Positions 54,175 to 62,699 of a stretch of 64,000 bases of DNA are shown here, piece after piece; position 1 is the stretch's first letter, and the number at the start of each line of letters is the position of its first letter. This DNA comes from Streptomyces iakyrus (GTDB taxonomy: Bacteria > Actinomycetota > Actinomycetes > Streptomycetales > Streptomycetaceae): positions 310,001 through 374,000 of the forward strand of contig NZ_JNXI01000003.1 in assembly GCF_000717055.1 (NCBI RefSeq), written 5' to 3'. The notes under the pieces are model-generated. The model worked only from the letters and a program-made list of their open reading frames with translations. It did not search any database and was not told the DNA's origin. The position numbers and the translations under genes were made by a program.

Positions 54175-54624
54175 ATGACCACGCCTGACCCCGACGGCCT
54201 TCTCGCCGAGCAGTTGCTGCGGCTCACCCGCCGGGTGCACCGCATCCAGAAGCGCCATCTGGAGCAGCGTGAGCTGGGCATCACACCTGCCCAGTCCCGG
54301 CTGCTGCGCACACTGGCGCACTGGGGGTCGCCGCCGCGCATGGCCGACGTCGCCGAGCGCCTGGAGGTGGTGCCGCGGGCCGTGACGACGCTGGTCGACG
54401 CCCTGGAGGCGAGTGGCAAAGTGCGCCGGGTCCCGGACCCGGCCAACCGGCGGGTGATCCGCATCGAGCTCACGGACGACGGCCGGGGCGCGTTGCGCGA
54501 ATTGCGGGCGGCGCGCAGGTCGGCCGCGGAGGAGATCCTCGCGCCGCTGACGGGGGATCAGCGGGACGCGCTCGGGGGGTTGCTGGACACGCTGATCGAC
54601 GGGACGCCGGCGGGGACCTGCTGA
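54175..54624 (+). CDS. MarR family transcriptional regulator
   Basis: 149 residues, winged helix: ITPAQSRLLRTLAHWG, MADVAERLEVVPRAVTTLVDALEASGKV (recognition helix), VPDPANRRVIRIELTDDGRGAL (wing). It diverges from the ABC exporter and is very likely its ligand-responsive repressor. ATG 54175 has no ribosome binding site, and the sequence just upstream is AT-rich, so translation may be leaderless. It converges with dctA and shares the terminator after it. Confidence 0.92.
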   Translation: MTTPDPDGLLAEQLLRLTRRVHRIQKRHLEQRELGITPAQSRLLRTLAHWGSPPRMADVAERLEVVPRAVTTLVDALEASGKVRRVPDPANRRVIRIELTDDGRGALRELRAARRSAAEEILAPLTGDQRDALGGLLDTLIDGTPAGTC

Positions 54625-54643
54625 CGGACCGGGACACGACAGC

Positions 54644-54688
54644 GGGCCGCGGCCTCCGCTCGTCCTGCCGGAGCGGAGGCCGCGGCCC
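54644..54688. terminator. Very strong bidirectional terminator between MarR and dctA genes
   Basis: GGGCCGCGGCCTCCGCTC (54644-54661) and its exact reverse complement (54671-54688) form an 18-bp perfect stem with a nine-base loop. It lies between the convergent stops at 54624 and 54701, a clear intrinsic-type hairpin for both genes. Confidence 0.85.
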
Positions 54689-54700
54689 ACTCGGTTCCGG

Positions 54701-56113
54701 TCAACCGGCCTCGGGAGCGGGCTCCTTGAGTTCCTTCGGCTTCTGGGCCGGGATCCCCGGGACCGGCTCGACGGCACCGATCCCGCTGTCGGCGCCCTCG
54801 CCGCCCTCGTCCGGCTCGGAGGTGTCCTCCCCGTCGAGCGCCCTCTTCGCCCGGGCGGTGTCCAGGGCCCCCTCCCAGCGGGACACCGCGAAGACGGCGA
54901 CGCAGTTGCCGAGCAGGTTGGTGACGACGCGCATCGAGTCCATGATGCGGTCCACGCCCAGCAGCAGCGCGACGGCCCCGGCGGGGATCGCCCCCAGGGA
55001 GGAGGCGGTCGCGGACAGGGCGAGGAACGCCGAACCGGGGATGCCCGCCATGCCCTTGCTGGTCAGCATCAGCACCAGGACGACGGTGACCTGCTGCCCG
55101 AGGCTCAGGTCCACACCCACCGCCTGGGCGATGAACAGCGTGCCGATGGACAGGTAGAGCGAGGCGCCGTCGAGGTTGAAGGAGTAGCCGGTGGGGAGCA
55201 CCAGCCCCACGGCGTCGTCGCGCGCACCGGCCCGGCGCAGTTTCTGCATCACCCGCGGCATGACCGACTCGGTGGACGCGGTACCGAGCGCGAGCAGCAT
55301 CTCCTCGCGGATGTAGCACAGGAACTTCCACAGACTGAGGCCGGTCACGGCCTTCAGGGCGATGGCCAGCAGCGCGATGAACAGCGCCGCCGCCACGTAA
55401 CAGAGCACGATGAGCTTGGCGTACGTCCGCATCACGCCCAGGCCGTAGTTGCCGACCAGGTGGGCCATCGCGCCGAACACCGCGATCGGGGCCAGTCGCA
55501 TGATGAAGCCGACGACCGCGAAGATGATCTCCTGGGCCTGCTCGATCGAGGGCAGGATCTTCGGCACCTTGGTGTGCCCGAGATGCAGCAGGGCGGCGCC
55601 CACCAGGCAGGCCAGGATGAGGACTTGGAGGAGCTCGTTCTCGGCGAAGGCGCCGATGAAACTCTGCGGCAGCGCGTTGAGGACGAACTCGGTCGTCGTG
55701 GGCAGGTGCCCCCCGCCCGTCGTCTCGTCCACCGCCGCCGCGTTCAGCGAGGAGGGGTCGACGTTCATGCCTCTTCCGGGGCCGAAGACGTTGGCGGCGA
55801 CGAGACCGATGACCAGGGCGGCCGTCGAGGCGATCTCGAACCAGACGAGGGCCTTGACCCCGATCCGGCCGAACGCCTTCAGGTCACCGGCCTTGGCGAT
55901 GCCGACGACGACCACGCAGAACACCAGGGGCGAGATCACGGTCTTGATGAGCCGGGTGAAACCGTCGCCCAGCGGCTGGAGAGCCGTGGCCGTGTCCGGC
56001 CACAGCTTTCCGACGACGATTCCGAGGACGAGCGCGCAGGTAACCTGCGCGAAAAGCGAGGTACGTAGAGTGCGTGCGACGCGTCGCGGGAGGGACGGTA
56101 CGGACGGGGGCAC
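54701..56113 (-). CDS. dctA: C4-dicarboxylate:cation symporter DctA
   Basis: 470 residues, glutamate/dicarboxylate symporter fold with about eight helices and two hairpins. Signatures: TLRTSLFAQVTCALVLGIVVG, GDGFTRLIKTVISPLVFCVVVVGIA, the Ser-rich reentrant loop ALGTASTESVMPRVM, and GYSFNLDGASLYLSIGTLFIAQA and GMAGIPGSAFLAL. It imports succinate, fumarate or malate with protons or sodium. The last 60 residues are an acidic, non-conserved tail. GTG 56113 follows GAGGAGG. A Crp-like site lies about 140 bases upstream. Confidence 0.93.
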   Translation of the reverse strand: MPPSVPSLPRRVARTLRTSLFAQVTCALVLGIVVGKLWPDTATALQPLGDGFTRLIKTVISPLVFCVVVVGIAKAGDLKAFGRIGVKALVWFEIASTAALVIGLVAANVFGPGRGMNVDPSSLNAAAVDETTGGGHLPTTTEFVLNALPQSFIGAFAENELLQVLILACLVGAALLHLGHTKVPKILPSIEQAQEIIFAVVGFIMRLAPIAVFGAMAHLVGNYGLGVMRTYAKLIVLCYVAAALFIALLAIALKAVTGLSLWKFLCYIREEMLLALGTASTESVMPRVMQKLRRAGARDDAVGLVLPTGYSFNLDGASLYLSIGTLFIAQAVGVDLSLGQQVTVVLVLMLTSKGMAGIPGSAFLALSATASSLGAIPAGAVALLLGVDRIMDSMRVVTNLLGNCVAVFAVSRWEGALDTARAKRALDGEDTSEPDEGGEGADSGIGAVEPVPGIPAQKPKELKEPAPEAG

Positions 56114-56253
56114 GAAGCCTCCTCAGGGGACGGGACGCACAGAAGCCGGAGGGGTCTTCTGTGATGCGGAAGGCGGATTCCGTTTCCGACACTCTGGAGG
56201 CTGTCTTGATCGCGCACAAGACCGCGCCGTTTCAGCCATGTAAAAGCGTCATA

Positions 56254-56269
56254 AGTGATGCACGTCACA
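56254..56269 (-). promoter_or_regulatory. Crp-like binding site upstream of dctA
   Basis: AGTGA-tgcacg-TCACA differs by one base from the classical TGTGA-N6-TCACA, and GTGATGCACGTCAC fits the Streptomyces Crp pattern GTG(N)6GNCAC exactly. It lies 141-156 bases upstream of the dctA start in an AT-rich leader. A TTTACA on the minus strand just downstream could be the -35 element; the -10 is uncertain. Confidence 0.55.
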
Positions 56270-56287
56270 CTCACCCCACTGCTCACC

Positions 56288-57892
56288 TCAGCACCGGTTG
56301 CGGTCCTCCGTGAGCACTCCCTGCACGGCGGTCAGAGTCCGGTCGTAGCAACCGTGTAGGCCGCGGAGCCGGTAGCGCTCATTCGTGGTGCCGACCGCGT
56401 GGCGCTGGTCACGCGGCACGTTCGCCGTGTAGGTCGCGTCGCCCGTATACGAGTTGTCGAGCCGCGACCACGCGGTGCGCCGTCCGCCGTGCGTGCCGAC
56501 GACCGTGGCGCGGTCGCCGAGGGTCAGCACGGTGCGCAGGCGGTCGCCCGCACCCAGGGTGGTCGTGCCGTCCATCGTGTAGGCGCGGTGGGTCCGCGTC
56601 ATACGCCCGCCGACGGTCACCGACTCGTCGTCCGTCCAGGCGGCTTCGAGGGCGTCACGCGTCTCGCCGTCGGTCCAGCGGTGCGTGGACGTGTGGGCGA
56701 GCGAGCGGCTGACGGTGGTCGTGACGCGGCCGTGCGAGGTGTCGACGTAGCCGCCGACGGTCAGCCCGTGGGCACCCTCGGTGGCCACCACGTGCTCCGG
56801 ACCGGGCGTGTACACCGACGAGTTCGTCAGGTCTCCCACCTTGTGCACGGTGAGCTTCCCGGTGACCCGTGCGCGCTGCTCGTCCTGCCAGACCAGGACG
56901 TTGACGGGCGTGCTCCAGCCGGTCTGCCCCTCGGGCACGCCGACGACCGAGACCTCGACGCGGTGCGGGCGGCCGTCGTTGAGGATCCCGGCGAAGGGGG
57001 TGAGGTCGTAGGTGATGGGCTTGATGTCGAAGGCGCGCGGGCCCGGGATGACGTACCAGAGGAACGGGTTGGACCAGCCTCCGGTCCACACGGTCGGGAA
57101 CGGTGCGGCGATGCCGGCGAGCCGTCCGTCCACGCTGATCTGCACCTCCCGATAAGGGCCTTGACCGGCCTTGCAGGAGTACGGGGCCGGCTCGGGCACG
57201 GTCAGGTACCAGTACTCCTCGCAGCCGCCGCCGGAGCCGGTCGCGTACACCTCGGCGACGATCCGCTCGCTGTTGCGAGGGGCGGTGAGGGCCGAGTCGT
57301 CGTCGAGCGTGAGGACCCGGTCGGGGCTCTTGCCGTCGGGGCGGCCCTGGTAGAACGTCAGCGTGACCTCGACGTCGAGGACGCCCGTGTAGGTGTCGTC
57401 GACGACGTTCCCGATGAGCATCTCGACGTCCCGGCCCGTGCGGAAGGTGTCGCTGTAGCGCGTGACGTCCTTCTCAACGGACCACTCGATGCCGTCCGGC
57501 GAGGGCTGCGGCGTCGACGTGCGGAAGATCTCGACCCCGCCGACGTGCAGGTAGCCGAGCCGGTCGTACTGGCGGCCCTTGACCTTGCCGTCGAGCCGGA
57601 GCACCACCTTGCTCCAGCGGTCGCCGCAGCCGTCGGGCGGGGTGTAGGTGCCGCGATACGGGGTGAAGTCACGGAACTGCGCCCGGGCGAGGGTGACTTC
57701 GCAGGACTTCCCGGAGGGCCTTTCCACCGGCGGGGCGGCCGTGACCGGGTCGTGCCAGTCGGTGCCGAACTCGGCGGGGACACCGGCCGCCGGGGCGGGG
57801 ACGTCCACCGCACCGGCGGGTCCGGTGCCGAGGAGGGTGCCCGCCAGGAGGCTGACTCCGGCAAGCATGAACATGACGATCCGTCTCTTCAT
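56288..57892 (-). CDS. Secreted PNGase A-like peptide-N4-(N-acetyl-beta-glucosaminyl)asparagine amidase
   Basis: 534 residues. A signal peptide (IVMFMLAGVSLLAGTLLGTGPAGA) precedes a large beta-rich protein. The block DRLGYLHVGGVEIFRTSTPQ continuing to IEWSVEKDVTRYSDTF is the hallmark of the PNGase A family, known mostly from plants and fungi, that releases N-glycans from glycopeptides. Further family text: SNPFLWYVIPGPRAFDIKPITYDLTPF and HRVEVSVVGV. The last third is family C-terminal region with NVPRDQRHAVGTTNERYRLRG. ATG 57892 is chosen because the signal peptide begins there; the open frame runs far upstream but is antisense to the ABC gene. Likely feeds glycans to the cell. Confidence 0.83.
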   Translation of the reverse strand: MKRRIVMFMLAGVSLLAGTLLGTGPAGAVDVPAPAAGVPAEFGTDWHDPVTAAPPVERPSGKSCEVTLARAQFRDFTPYRGTYTPPDGCGDRWSKVVLRLDGKVKGRQYDRLGYLHVGGVEIFRTSTPQPSPDGIEWSVEKDVTRYSDTFRTGRDVEMLIGNVVDDTYTGVLDVEVTLTFYQGRPDGKSPDRVLTLDDDSALTAPRNSERIVAEVYATGSGGGCEEYWYLTVPEPAPYSCKAGQGPYREVQISVDGRLAGIAAPFPTVWTGGWSNPFLWYVIPGPRAFDIKPITYDLTPFAGILNDGRPHRVEVSVVGVPEGQTGWSTPVNVLVWQDEQRARVTGKLTVHKVGDLTNSSVYTPGPEHVVATEGAHGLTVGGYVDTSHGRVTTTVSRSLAHTSTHRWTDGETRDALEAAWTDDESVTVGGRMTRTHRAYTMDGTTTLGAGDRLRTVLTLGDRATVVGTHGGRRTAWSRLDNSYTGDATYTANVPRDQRHAVGTTNERYRLRGLHGCYDRTLTAVQGVLTEDRNRC

Positions 57893-58090
57893 GGGCGGTG
57901 TTCTACGGCGCCCCGGCCGCCTCCGCAACGCGCACCGGCCCGCCGGGACAGCCCTGTTCCCGCCTCGGTCGGCCGGTTCCGTTCGGTGAACGGAAAACCT
58001 GTTGCCCGCGACCACGCGGCGAGGCGAACCTGTCACGGTTTGCTGCCTTCGGCCGGACCCCATCCCCCTGACACGAGCCACTGGGACGTC

Positions 58091-59911
58091 ATGCAGATTC
58101 AAGACCTTCCGTATCCCGACCCGGGCGTGCCGGACGCGCGTTCGGGCCCCCGATTCCTGTGGTGGCTCTTCCGCAATCAGCTGGGCGGCCAGCTCAAGTC
58201 GCTGGCCTGGGGGCTGCTGCACTTCGCCTCCGTCGCCGCCCTGCCGTTCTGTGTCGGTGTCGCCGTGCAGGCCGTCGTCGACCGCTCCGGCTCCGGGCTC
58301 GCCCTGGCGGGCGGGCTGCTGGCGCTGGCCTGCGTCGGCAACGCGGTCGGCGACACCTTCCTGCACCGCACAGCGATCACCAACTGGATCACGGCGGCCG
58401 CCCGCGTCCAGCAACTGCTCGCCCGCAAGGCCGCCCATCTGGGCTCGGCGCTGACCCGGCGCGTCGCGGCCGGTGAGGTGGTCGCGGTGTCCACGGGTGA
58501 CGTCGAGAAGATCGGCTGGTTCGTCGAGGCCCTGTCCCGCTTCACCGCGGCCCTGGTCACCATCGTGCTGGTCTGCGTCGGCCTGCTCGTCTACCAGCCC
58601 GCGCTCGGCGTGGTCGTCGCCGTGGGGCTGCCCGCACTGGCGCTTGCCGTGCTGCCGCTGCTCCCCCGCGCCACCCGGCGCGCCGACACCCAGCGCGAGA
58701 AGGCCGGACGCGCCACCGAACTCGCCTCGGACACCGTCGCCGGCCTGCGCGTGCTGCGCGGCATCGGCGGCGAGGACCTGTTCCTCGACCGCTACCGCAG
58801 CGCCTCCCAGGAGGTCCGCCACGCAGCCGTGCGCAGCGCCCGGATGTGGGCCCTGATCTCCGCGATCCAGGTCCTGCTGCCGGGGCTGCTGCTCATCGCC
58901 GTCGTCTGGTACGGCGTGGGGCTGGCCCGCGACGGCCGGATCACCGTCGGTGAACTGGTCACCGTCTACAGCTCGGTCATGGTCCTCACCTATCCGCTGC
59001 GGCACTTCGAGGAGATCGCCATGGCGTACTCCTTCTCCCGGCCCTCCGCCAAGCGGGCCGCGGGAGTGCTGTCGCTCCAGCGGCCCACGGACATCGCGGG
59101 ATCGCGCGCGGCCGAGGTTCCGTCGGGTGACCTGTACGACCCGGACACCGGGCTGCTCGCGCCCGCCGGGCGGCTCACGGCCGTGGTGTGCGGCGACCCG
59201 GACGCGGCGGGCCTGCTGGCGGAGCGGCTGGGCGGACACCCCTCCCAGGAGGGCGCCTCGGTGCTGCTGGGCGGTGTGCCGCTCGACGAACTCCCGCTGG
59301 ACAGCGCCCGAACGGCCGTGCTGGTCCAGGACAAGGACCCGGTGCTGCTGTCCGGCACGCTGCGCGAGCTGCTCGACGTACCCGCGTCGGGCGCCGTCCG
59401 GCCGGAAGAGGCGCTCGCGGCCGCGCAGTGCGACGACGTGCTGGCGGCGCTGGTGCAGGGCTCGCTGGACGCGGGCGACCCGATGGACGCCCGGATCACC
59501 GAGCGCGGCCGGTCCCTGTCCGGCGGTCAGCGCCAGCGGCTCGCGCTCGCCCGGTCGCTGATCACGGACCCGGAGGCGCTCGTCCTGGACGAGCCGACCT
59601 CGGCCGTCGACTCGCACACCGAGGCCCGGATCGCGCAGGGCGTGCGGGAGTTGCGCGACGGGCGCACGACCGTGGTGTTCACCTCCTCCCCGCTGCTGCT
59701 GGACCGCGCCGACCGGGTCGTGTTCCTGCACGACGGCGAGGCCGTGGCGGTCGGCGCCCATCGCGAGCTGGTGCGGACCGACCCCCGCTACCGGGCGGTG
59801 GTCACCCGCGAGACGGACGACGAGGCCGCACTCAGCGGCTCCGTCGCCCTGGACGACGCACTGCAGGAAGACGTTCTTCAGGAACTGGAAGAGATCGAGG
59901 AGAAGGCATGA
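58091..59911 (+). CDS. ABC exporter subunit with degenerate Walker A, partner of the next gene
   Basis: 606 residues, six-helix TMD then NBD. In the NBD the P-loop position reads LTAVVCGDPDAAGLLAERL with no GKS/T, so it should not bind ATP normally. The signature LSGGQRQRLALARSL, Walker B ALVLDEPTSAVD are intact, and the switch His is replaced in VVFTSSPLLL. The C-terminus is acidic (ALQEDVLQELEEIEEKA). Its stop overlaps the next start (ATGA), so the two subunits are made together as a heterodimer. ATG 58091; binding site weak. Confidence 0.88.
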   Translation: MQIQDLPYPDPGVPDARSGPRFLWWLFRNQLGGQLKSLAWGLLHFASVAALPFCVGVAVQAVVDRSGSGLALAGGLLALACVGNAVGDTFLHRTAITNWITAAARVQQLLARKAAHLGSALTRRVAAGEVVAVSTGDVEKIGWFVEALSRFTAALVTIVLVCVGLLVYQPALGVVVAVGLPALALAVLPLLPRATRRADTQREKAGRATELASDTVAGLRVLRGIGGEDLFLDRYRSASQEVRHAAVRSARMWALISAIQVLLPGLLLIAVVWYGVGLARDGRITVGELVTVYSSVMVLTYPLRHFEEIAMAYSFSRPSAKRAAGVLSLQRPTDIAGSRAAEVPSGDLYDPDTGLLAPAGRLTAVVCGDPDAAGLLAERLGGHPSQEGASVLLGGVPLDELPLDSARTAVLVQDKDPVLLSGTLRELLDVPASGAVRPEEALAAAQCDDVLAALVQGSLDAGDPMDARITERGRSLSGGQRQRLALARSLITDPEALVLDEPTSAVDSHTEARIAQGVRELRDGRTTVVFTSSPLLLDRADRVVFLHDGEAVAVGAHRELVRTDPRYRAVVTRETDDEAALSGSVALDDALQEDVLQELEEIEEKA

Positions 59912-61689
59912 TCGGCGTCGCGCCACCGGCCTACGACCCGGCGGCCCCGACGACGGCGAACACCCTGCCGGTCGGTGCCCCCGAGACCGTCCGCGCCTAC
60001 GTGGCCGAACTGCTGCGCCGGCACCGGCGGGCGTTCCTGCTGCTGGTGGCCGTCAACACGGCCGCCGTGATCGCCTCGATGGCCGGTCCCTGGCTGCTGG
60101 GCGGACTGGTGGAGCGGGTGTCCGACGGGGCGCGGGACCTGCGGCTGGAACTCACCGCCGGGCTCTTCGTGGCCGCGCTGGCCGTACAGGCCGTGTTCGT
60201 CCGTCAGGTACGGCTGCGCGGCGCGATGCTGGGCGAGCGGATGCTGGCCGACCTGCGCGAGGACTTCCTCGTCCGGTCGGTCGGGCTGCCGCCCGGGGTG
60301 CTGGAGCGGGCCGGGACCGGCGACCTGCTGTCGCGCATCACGACCGACATCGACCGGCTGGGCAACGCAATGCGCGAGGCCGTTCCGCAGCTGTCGATCG
60401 GCGTGGTGTGGGTGTTCCTGCTGATGAGCGGGCTGGTGATCACGGCGCCGCCGCTGGCGCTCGCCGTACTGCTCGCCCTGCCGCTGCTGATCGCCGGCTG
60501 CCGCTGGTACTTCCGGCGGGCGCCCTCGGCCTACCGTTCCGAGGCCGCCGGGTACGCCGCCGTGGCCGCCGCGCTCGCCGAGACCGTGGACGCCGGGCGC
60601 ACCGTCGAGGCCCACCGCCTCGGCGAGCGCCGTGTCGCGCTGTCGGAGCGCCGCATCCGGGAGTGGACGGCGTGGGAGCGGTACACGCTCTGGCTGCGGT
60701 CGGTGCTCTTCCCGGTCATCAACACCACCCACGTGACCGTGCTCGCCTCGGTCCTGATGATCGGCGGTGTGTTCGCCCTGCAGGGGTGGATCGACGTCGG
60801 CCAGCTGACGACCGGTGCGCTGATCGCTCAGATGCTGGTCGACCCAGTGGGCATGATCCTGCGCTGGTACGACGAGCTCCAGGTGGCGCAGGTGTCGCTG
60901 GCCCGCCTCGTCGGGGTCCGGGACATCGAGCCGGACGCCGGGGACCCCACCGTGGCACCCGAGGGACGCCATGTACACGCCGACCGGGTGCACTTCGGTT
61001 ACCTGGAGGGCGTGGACGTCCTGCGCAAGGTGTCCCTGGATGTCGCCCCCGGCACCCGGCTCGCCCTGGTCGGCCCGTCGGGCGCGGGCAAGTCCACGCT
61101 GGGGCGGCTGCTCGCCGGGATCTACGCGCCCCGGGACGGCCGGATCACGCTGGGCAGCGCCGAGCTGTCCCGGATGCCCGCCGAACGCGTCCGCTCCCAC
61201 GTGGCCCTGGTCAACCAGGAGCACCACGTCTTCGTGGGCTCCCTGCGCGACAACCTCCGGCTCGCGCGGACCGGGGCCGTCGACGCCGAGCTGTGGGCGG
61301 CGCTGGGCGCGGTCGACGCGGACGGCTGGGCCCGTGCGCTCGACGAGGGCCTGGACACCGAGGTCGGCTCGGGCGGCTTGGCGCTCACCCCGGCCCAGGC
61401 TCAGCAGATCGCGCTGGCCCGCCTGGTGCTGGCCGACCCGCACACGCTGGTCCTGGACGAGGCGACGTCGCTGCTCGACCCGCGCGTGGCCCGCAACCTG
61501 GAGCGCTCCCTGGCCCGGGTCCTCGACGGCCGCACCGTCGTCGCCATCGCCCACCGGCTGCACACCGCCCACGACGCGGACGTCATCGCCGTCGTCGAGA
61601 ACGGCAGGATCAGCGAGCTGGGCAGCCACGATGAGCTGGTCGCCGCGGACGGGGCGTATGCGGCGCTGTGGAGGTCGTGGCACGGCTGA
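59908..61689 (+). CDS. ABC exporter subunit with degenerate signature motif, partner of the previous gene
   Basis: 593 residues, six-helix TMD then NBD. The P-loop LALVGPSGAGKSTLGRLL is intact, as are the Q-loop LVNQEHHVFVGS, Walker B TLVLDEATSLLD and switch His AIAHRLHTA. The signature is altered to LALTPAQAQQIALARLV in place of LSGGQ. With the previous subunit this leaves one full composite site (this P-loop with the other LSGGQ) and one dead site. Probable efflux of lipid, peptide or drug. A hairpin at 61709-61737 ends the operon. Confidence 0.9.
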   Translation: MIGVAPPAYDPAAPTTANTLPVGAPETVRAYVAELLRRHRRAFLLLVAVNTAAVIASMAGPWLLGGLVERVSDGARDLRLELTAGLFVAALAVQAVFVRQVRLRGAMLGERMLADLREDFLVRSVGLPPGVLERAGTGDLLSRITTDIDRLGNAMREAVPQLSIGVVWVFLLMSGLVITAPPLALAVLLALPLLIAGCRWYFRRAPSAYRSEAAGYAAVAAALAETVDAGRTVEAHRLGERRVALSERRIREWTAWERYTLWLRSVLFPVINTTHVTVLASVLMIGGVFALQGWIDVGQLTTGALIAQMLVDPVGMILRWYDELQVAQVSLARLVGVRDIEPDAGDPTVAPEGRHVHADRVHFGYLEGVDVLRKVSLDVAPGTRLALVGPSGAGKSTLGRLLAGIYAPRDGRITLGSAELSRMPAERVRSHVALVNQEHHVFVGSLRDNLRLARTGAVDAELWAALGAVDADGWARALDEGLDTEVGSGGLALTPAQAQQIALARLVLADPHTLVLDEATSLLDPRVARNLERSLARVLDGRTVVAIAHRLHTAHDADVIAVVENGRISELGSHDELVAADGAYAALWRSWHG

Positions 61690-61708
61690 GCACCTTGTCG
61701 TGCCACGG

Positions 61709-61737
61709 ACGGCCGCCCGCCTCCCGGGGGCGGCCGT
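61709..61737 (+). terminator. Terminator hairpin after the heterodimeric ABC exporter
   Basis: ACGGCCGCCC at 61709-61718 pairs with GGGCGGCCGT at 61728-61737 (10 bp stem, nine-base loop), 20 bases after the ABC stop. No T run follows, as usual in this genus. Confidence 0.65.
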
Positions 61738-61901
61738 GTCCTTGGCGTTGCGCGGGCACAAGCCTGGGTGGAAGGCTGGAATCAGGCACCGGCTCGGGGG
61801 ACGCCCGGGAACCAGAGGTCCGGGCGGCGTCAGTGCTCCGCGGCGGCGGCCCGGCACCGGCCCCGTGGATACGGGACCGTCCCCACCCCCTGGAGGTACC
61901 C

Positions 61902-62372
61902 GTGAACAGCTCCGACGGCTGGGGAGACGACGTCTACCAGCCGGACCAAGACGAGCAGAGGGAGGACACGGGGCTGCTCGACGCCGAGGACACCCTGGAG
62001 AACGACGGCGTCGACGATCCCCTGGACCGGGGCTGGTCCCCTCCCGAGCGGCCCTGGGCCGTCGAGCACCTCGGTGTGACGGCGGCCGAGCGGCAGCGGG
62101 GCGAGACGCTGGACCAGCGCCTCTCCGAGGAGCTGCCGGAAGCCACCGCCCCGGACGGTGACGGCCTCGGTGACTGCGACGGCACCGACGGGGAACTCCT
62201 GGACAACGAGGTCGGCGCCGCGCGCTCCGGCCGGCTCGTGGCACCCGACGAGGGCGCCCACGAGGACGAGGAGGAGGCACTGGTCGCCATGGACGTGGGC
62301 ATCGACGGCGCCGCGGCCTCGGCCGAGGAGGCCGCCGTGCACATCGTCGACGAGGACACCCTGTCCGGCTGA
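61902..62372 (+). CDS. DUF5709 family protein
   Basis: 156 residues, strongly acidic and probably partly disordered. Family phrases are [85 protein letters not shown] and [11 protein letters not shown]. Function is unknown. GTG 61902 has GGAGG upstream. The L31 gene follows after 35 bases on the same strand, so they may share a transcript. Confidence 0.85.
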   Translation: MNSSDGWGDDVYQPDQDEQREDTGLLDAEDTLENDGVDDPLDRGWSPPERPWAVEHLGVTAAERQRGETLDQRLSEELPEATAPDGDGLGDCDGTDGELLDNEVGAARSGRLVAPDEGAHEDEEEALVAMDVGIDGAAASAEEAAVHIVDEDTLSG

Positions 62373-62407
62373 CCGCGAGCCCGTCCCGAGCCGTTGGAGG
62401 AGCATCC

Positions 62408-62653
62408 ATGCAGCAGGACAAGCACCCCGACTACCAGCCCGTCGTCTTCCGTGACCGCGCCGCCGGGTACGCGTTCCTCACCCGGTCCACCGCGACCAGC
62501 GACCAGACCATCGAGTGGGACGACGGCGAGACCTACCCGGTCGTGGACGTGGAGATCTCCTCCGAGAGCCACCCCTTCTACACGGGCAAGGCCCGCACGG
62601 TGGACTCGGAGGGCCGGGTCGCCGCCTTCGAGCGGCGCTTCGGCGGCGGCTGA
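62408..62653 (+). CDS. rpmE2: Type B ribosomal protein L31 (zinc-independent)
   Basis: 81 residues with the type B signature [50 protein letters not shown] and the basic/Gly end [12 protein letters not shown]. It contains no cysteine, so it is the C-minus form that replaces zinc-binding L31 under zinc limitation. GGAGGA lies just before ATG 62408. No Zur-type palindrome is visible in the short leader or before the DUF5709 gene. Confidence 0.9.
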   Translation: MQQDKHPDYQPVVFRDRAAGYAFLTRSTATSDQTIEWDDGETYPVVDVEISSESHPFYTGKARTVDSEGRVAAFERRFGGG

Positions 62654-62667
62654 GGCATCTGCGGCAC

Positions 62668-62699
62668 CGGCCGCGCTCAGATGACGTTGAGCGCGGCCG
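62668..62699. terminator. Hairpin between L31 and the YdjM-like gene
   Basis: CGGCCGCGCTCA at 62668-62679 and TGAGCGCGGCCG at 62688-62699 form a perfect 12-bp stem with an eight-base loop. It begins 15 bases after the L31 stop and overlaps the last codons of the convergent gene, so it can stop both transcripts. Confidence 0.7.

Noticed and set aside
57893..59926. Upstream extension of the PNGase A-like frame
   Set aside because: The extension is antisense to the ABC exporter gene; the signal peptide starts at 57892.
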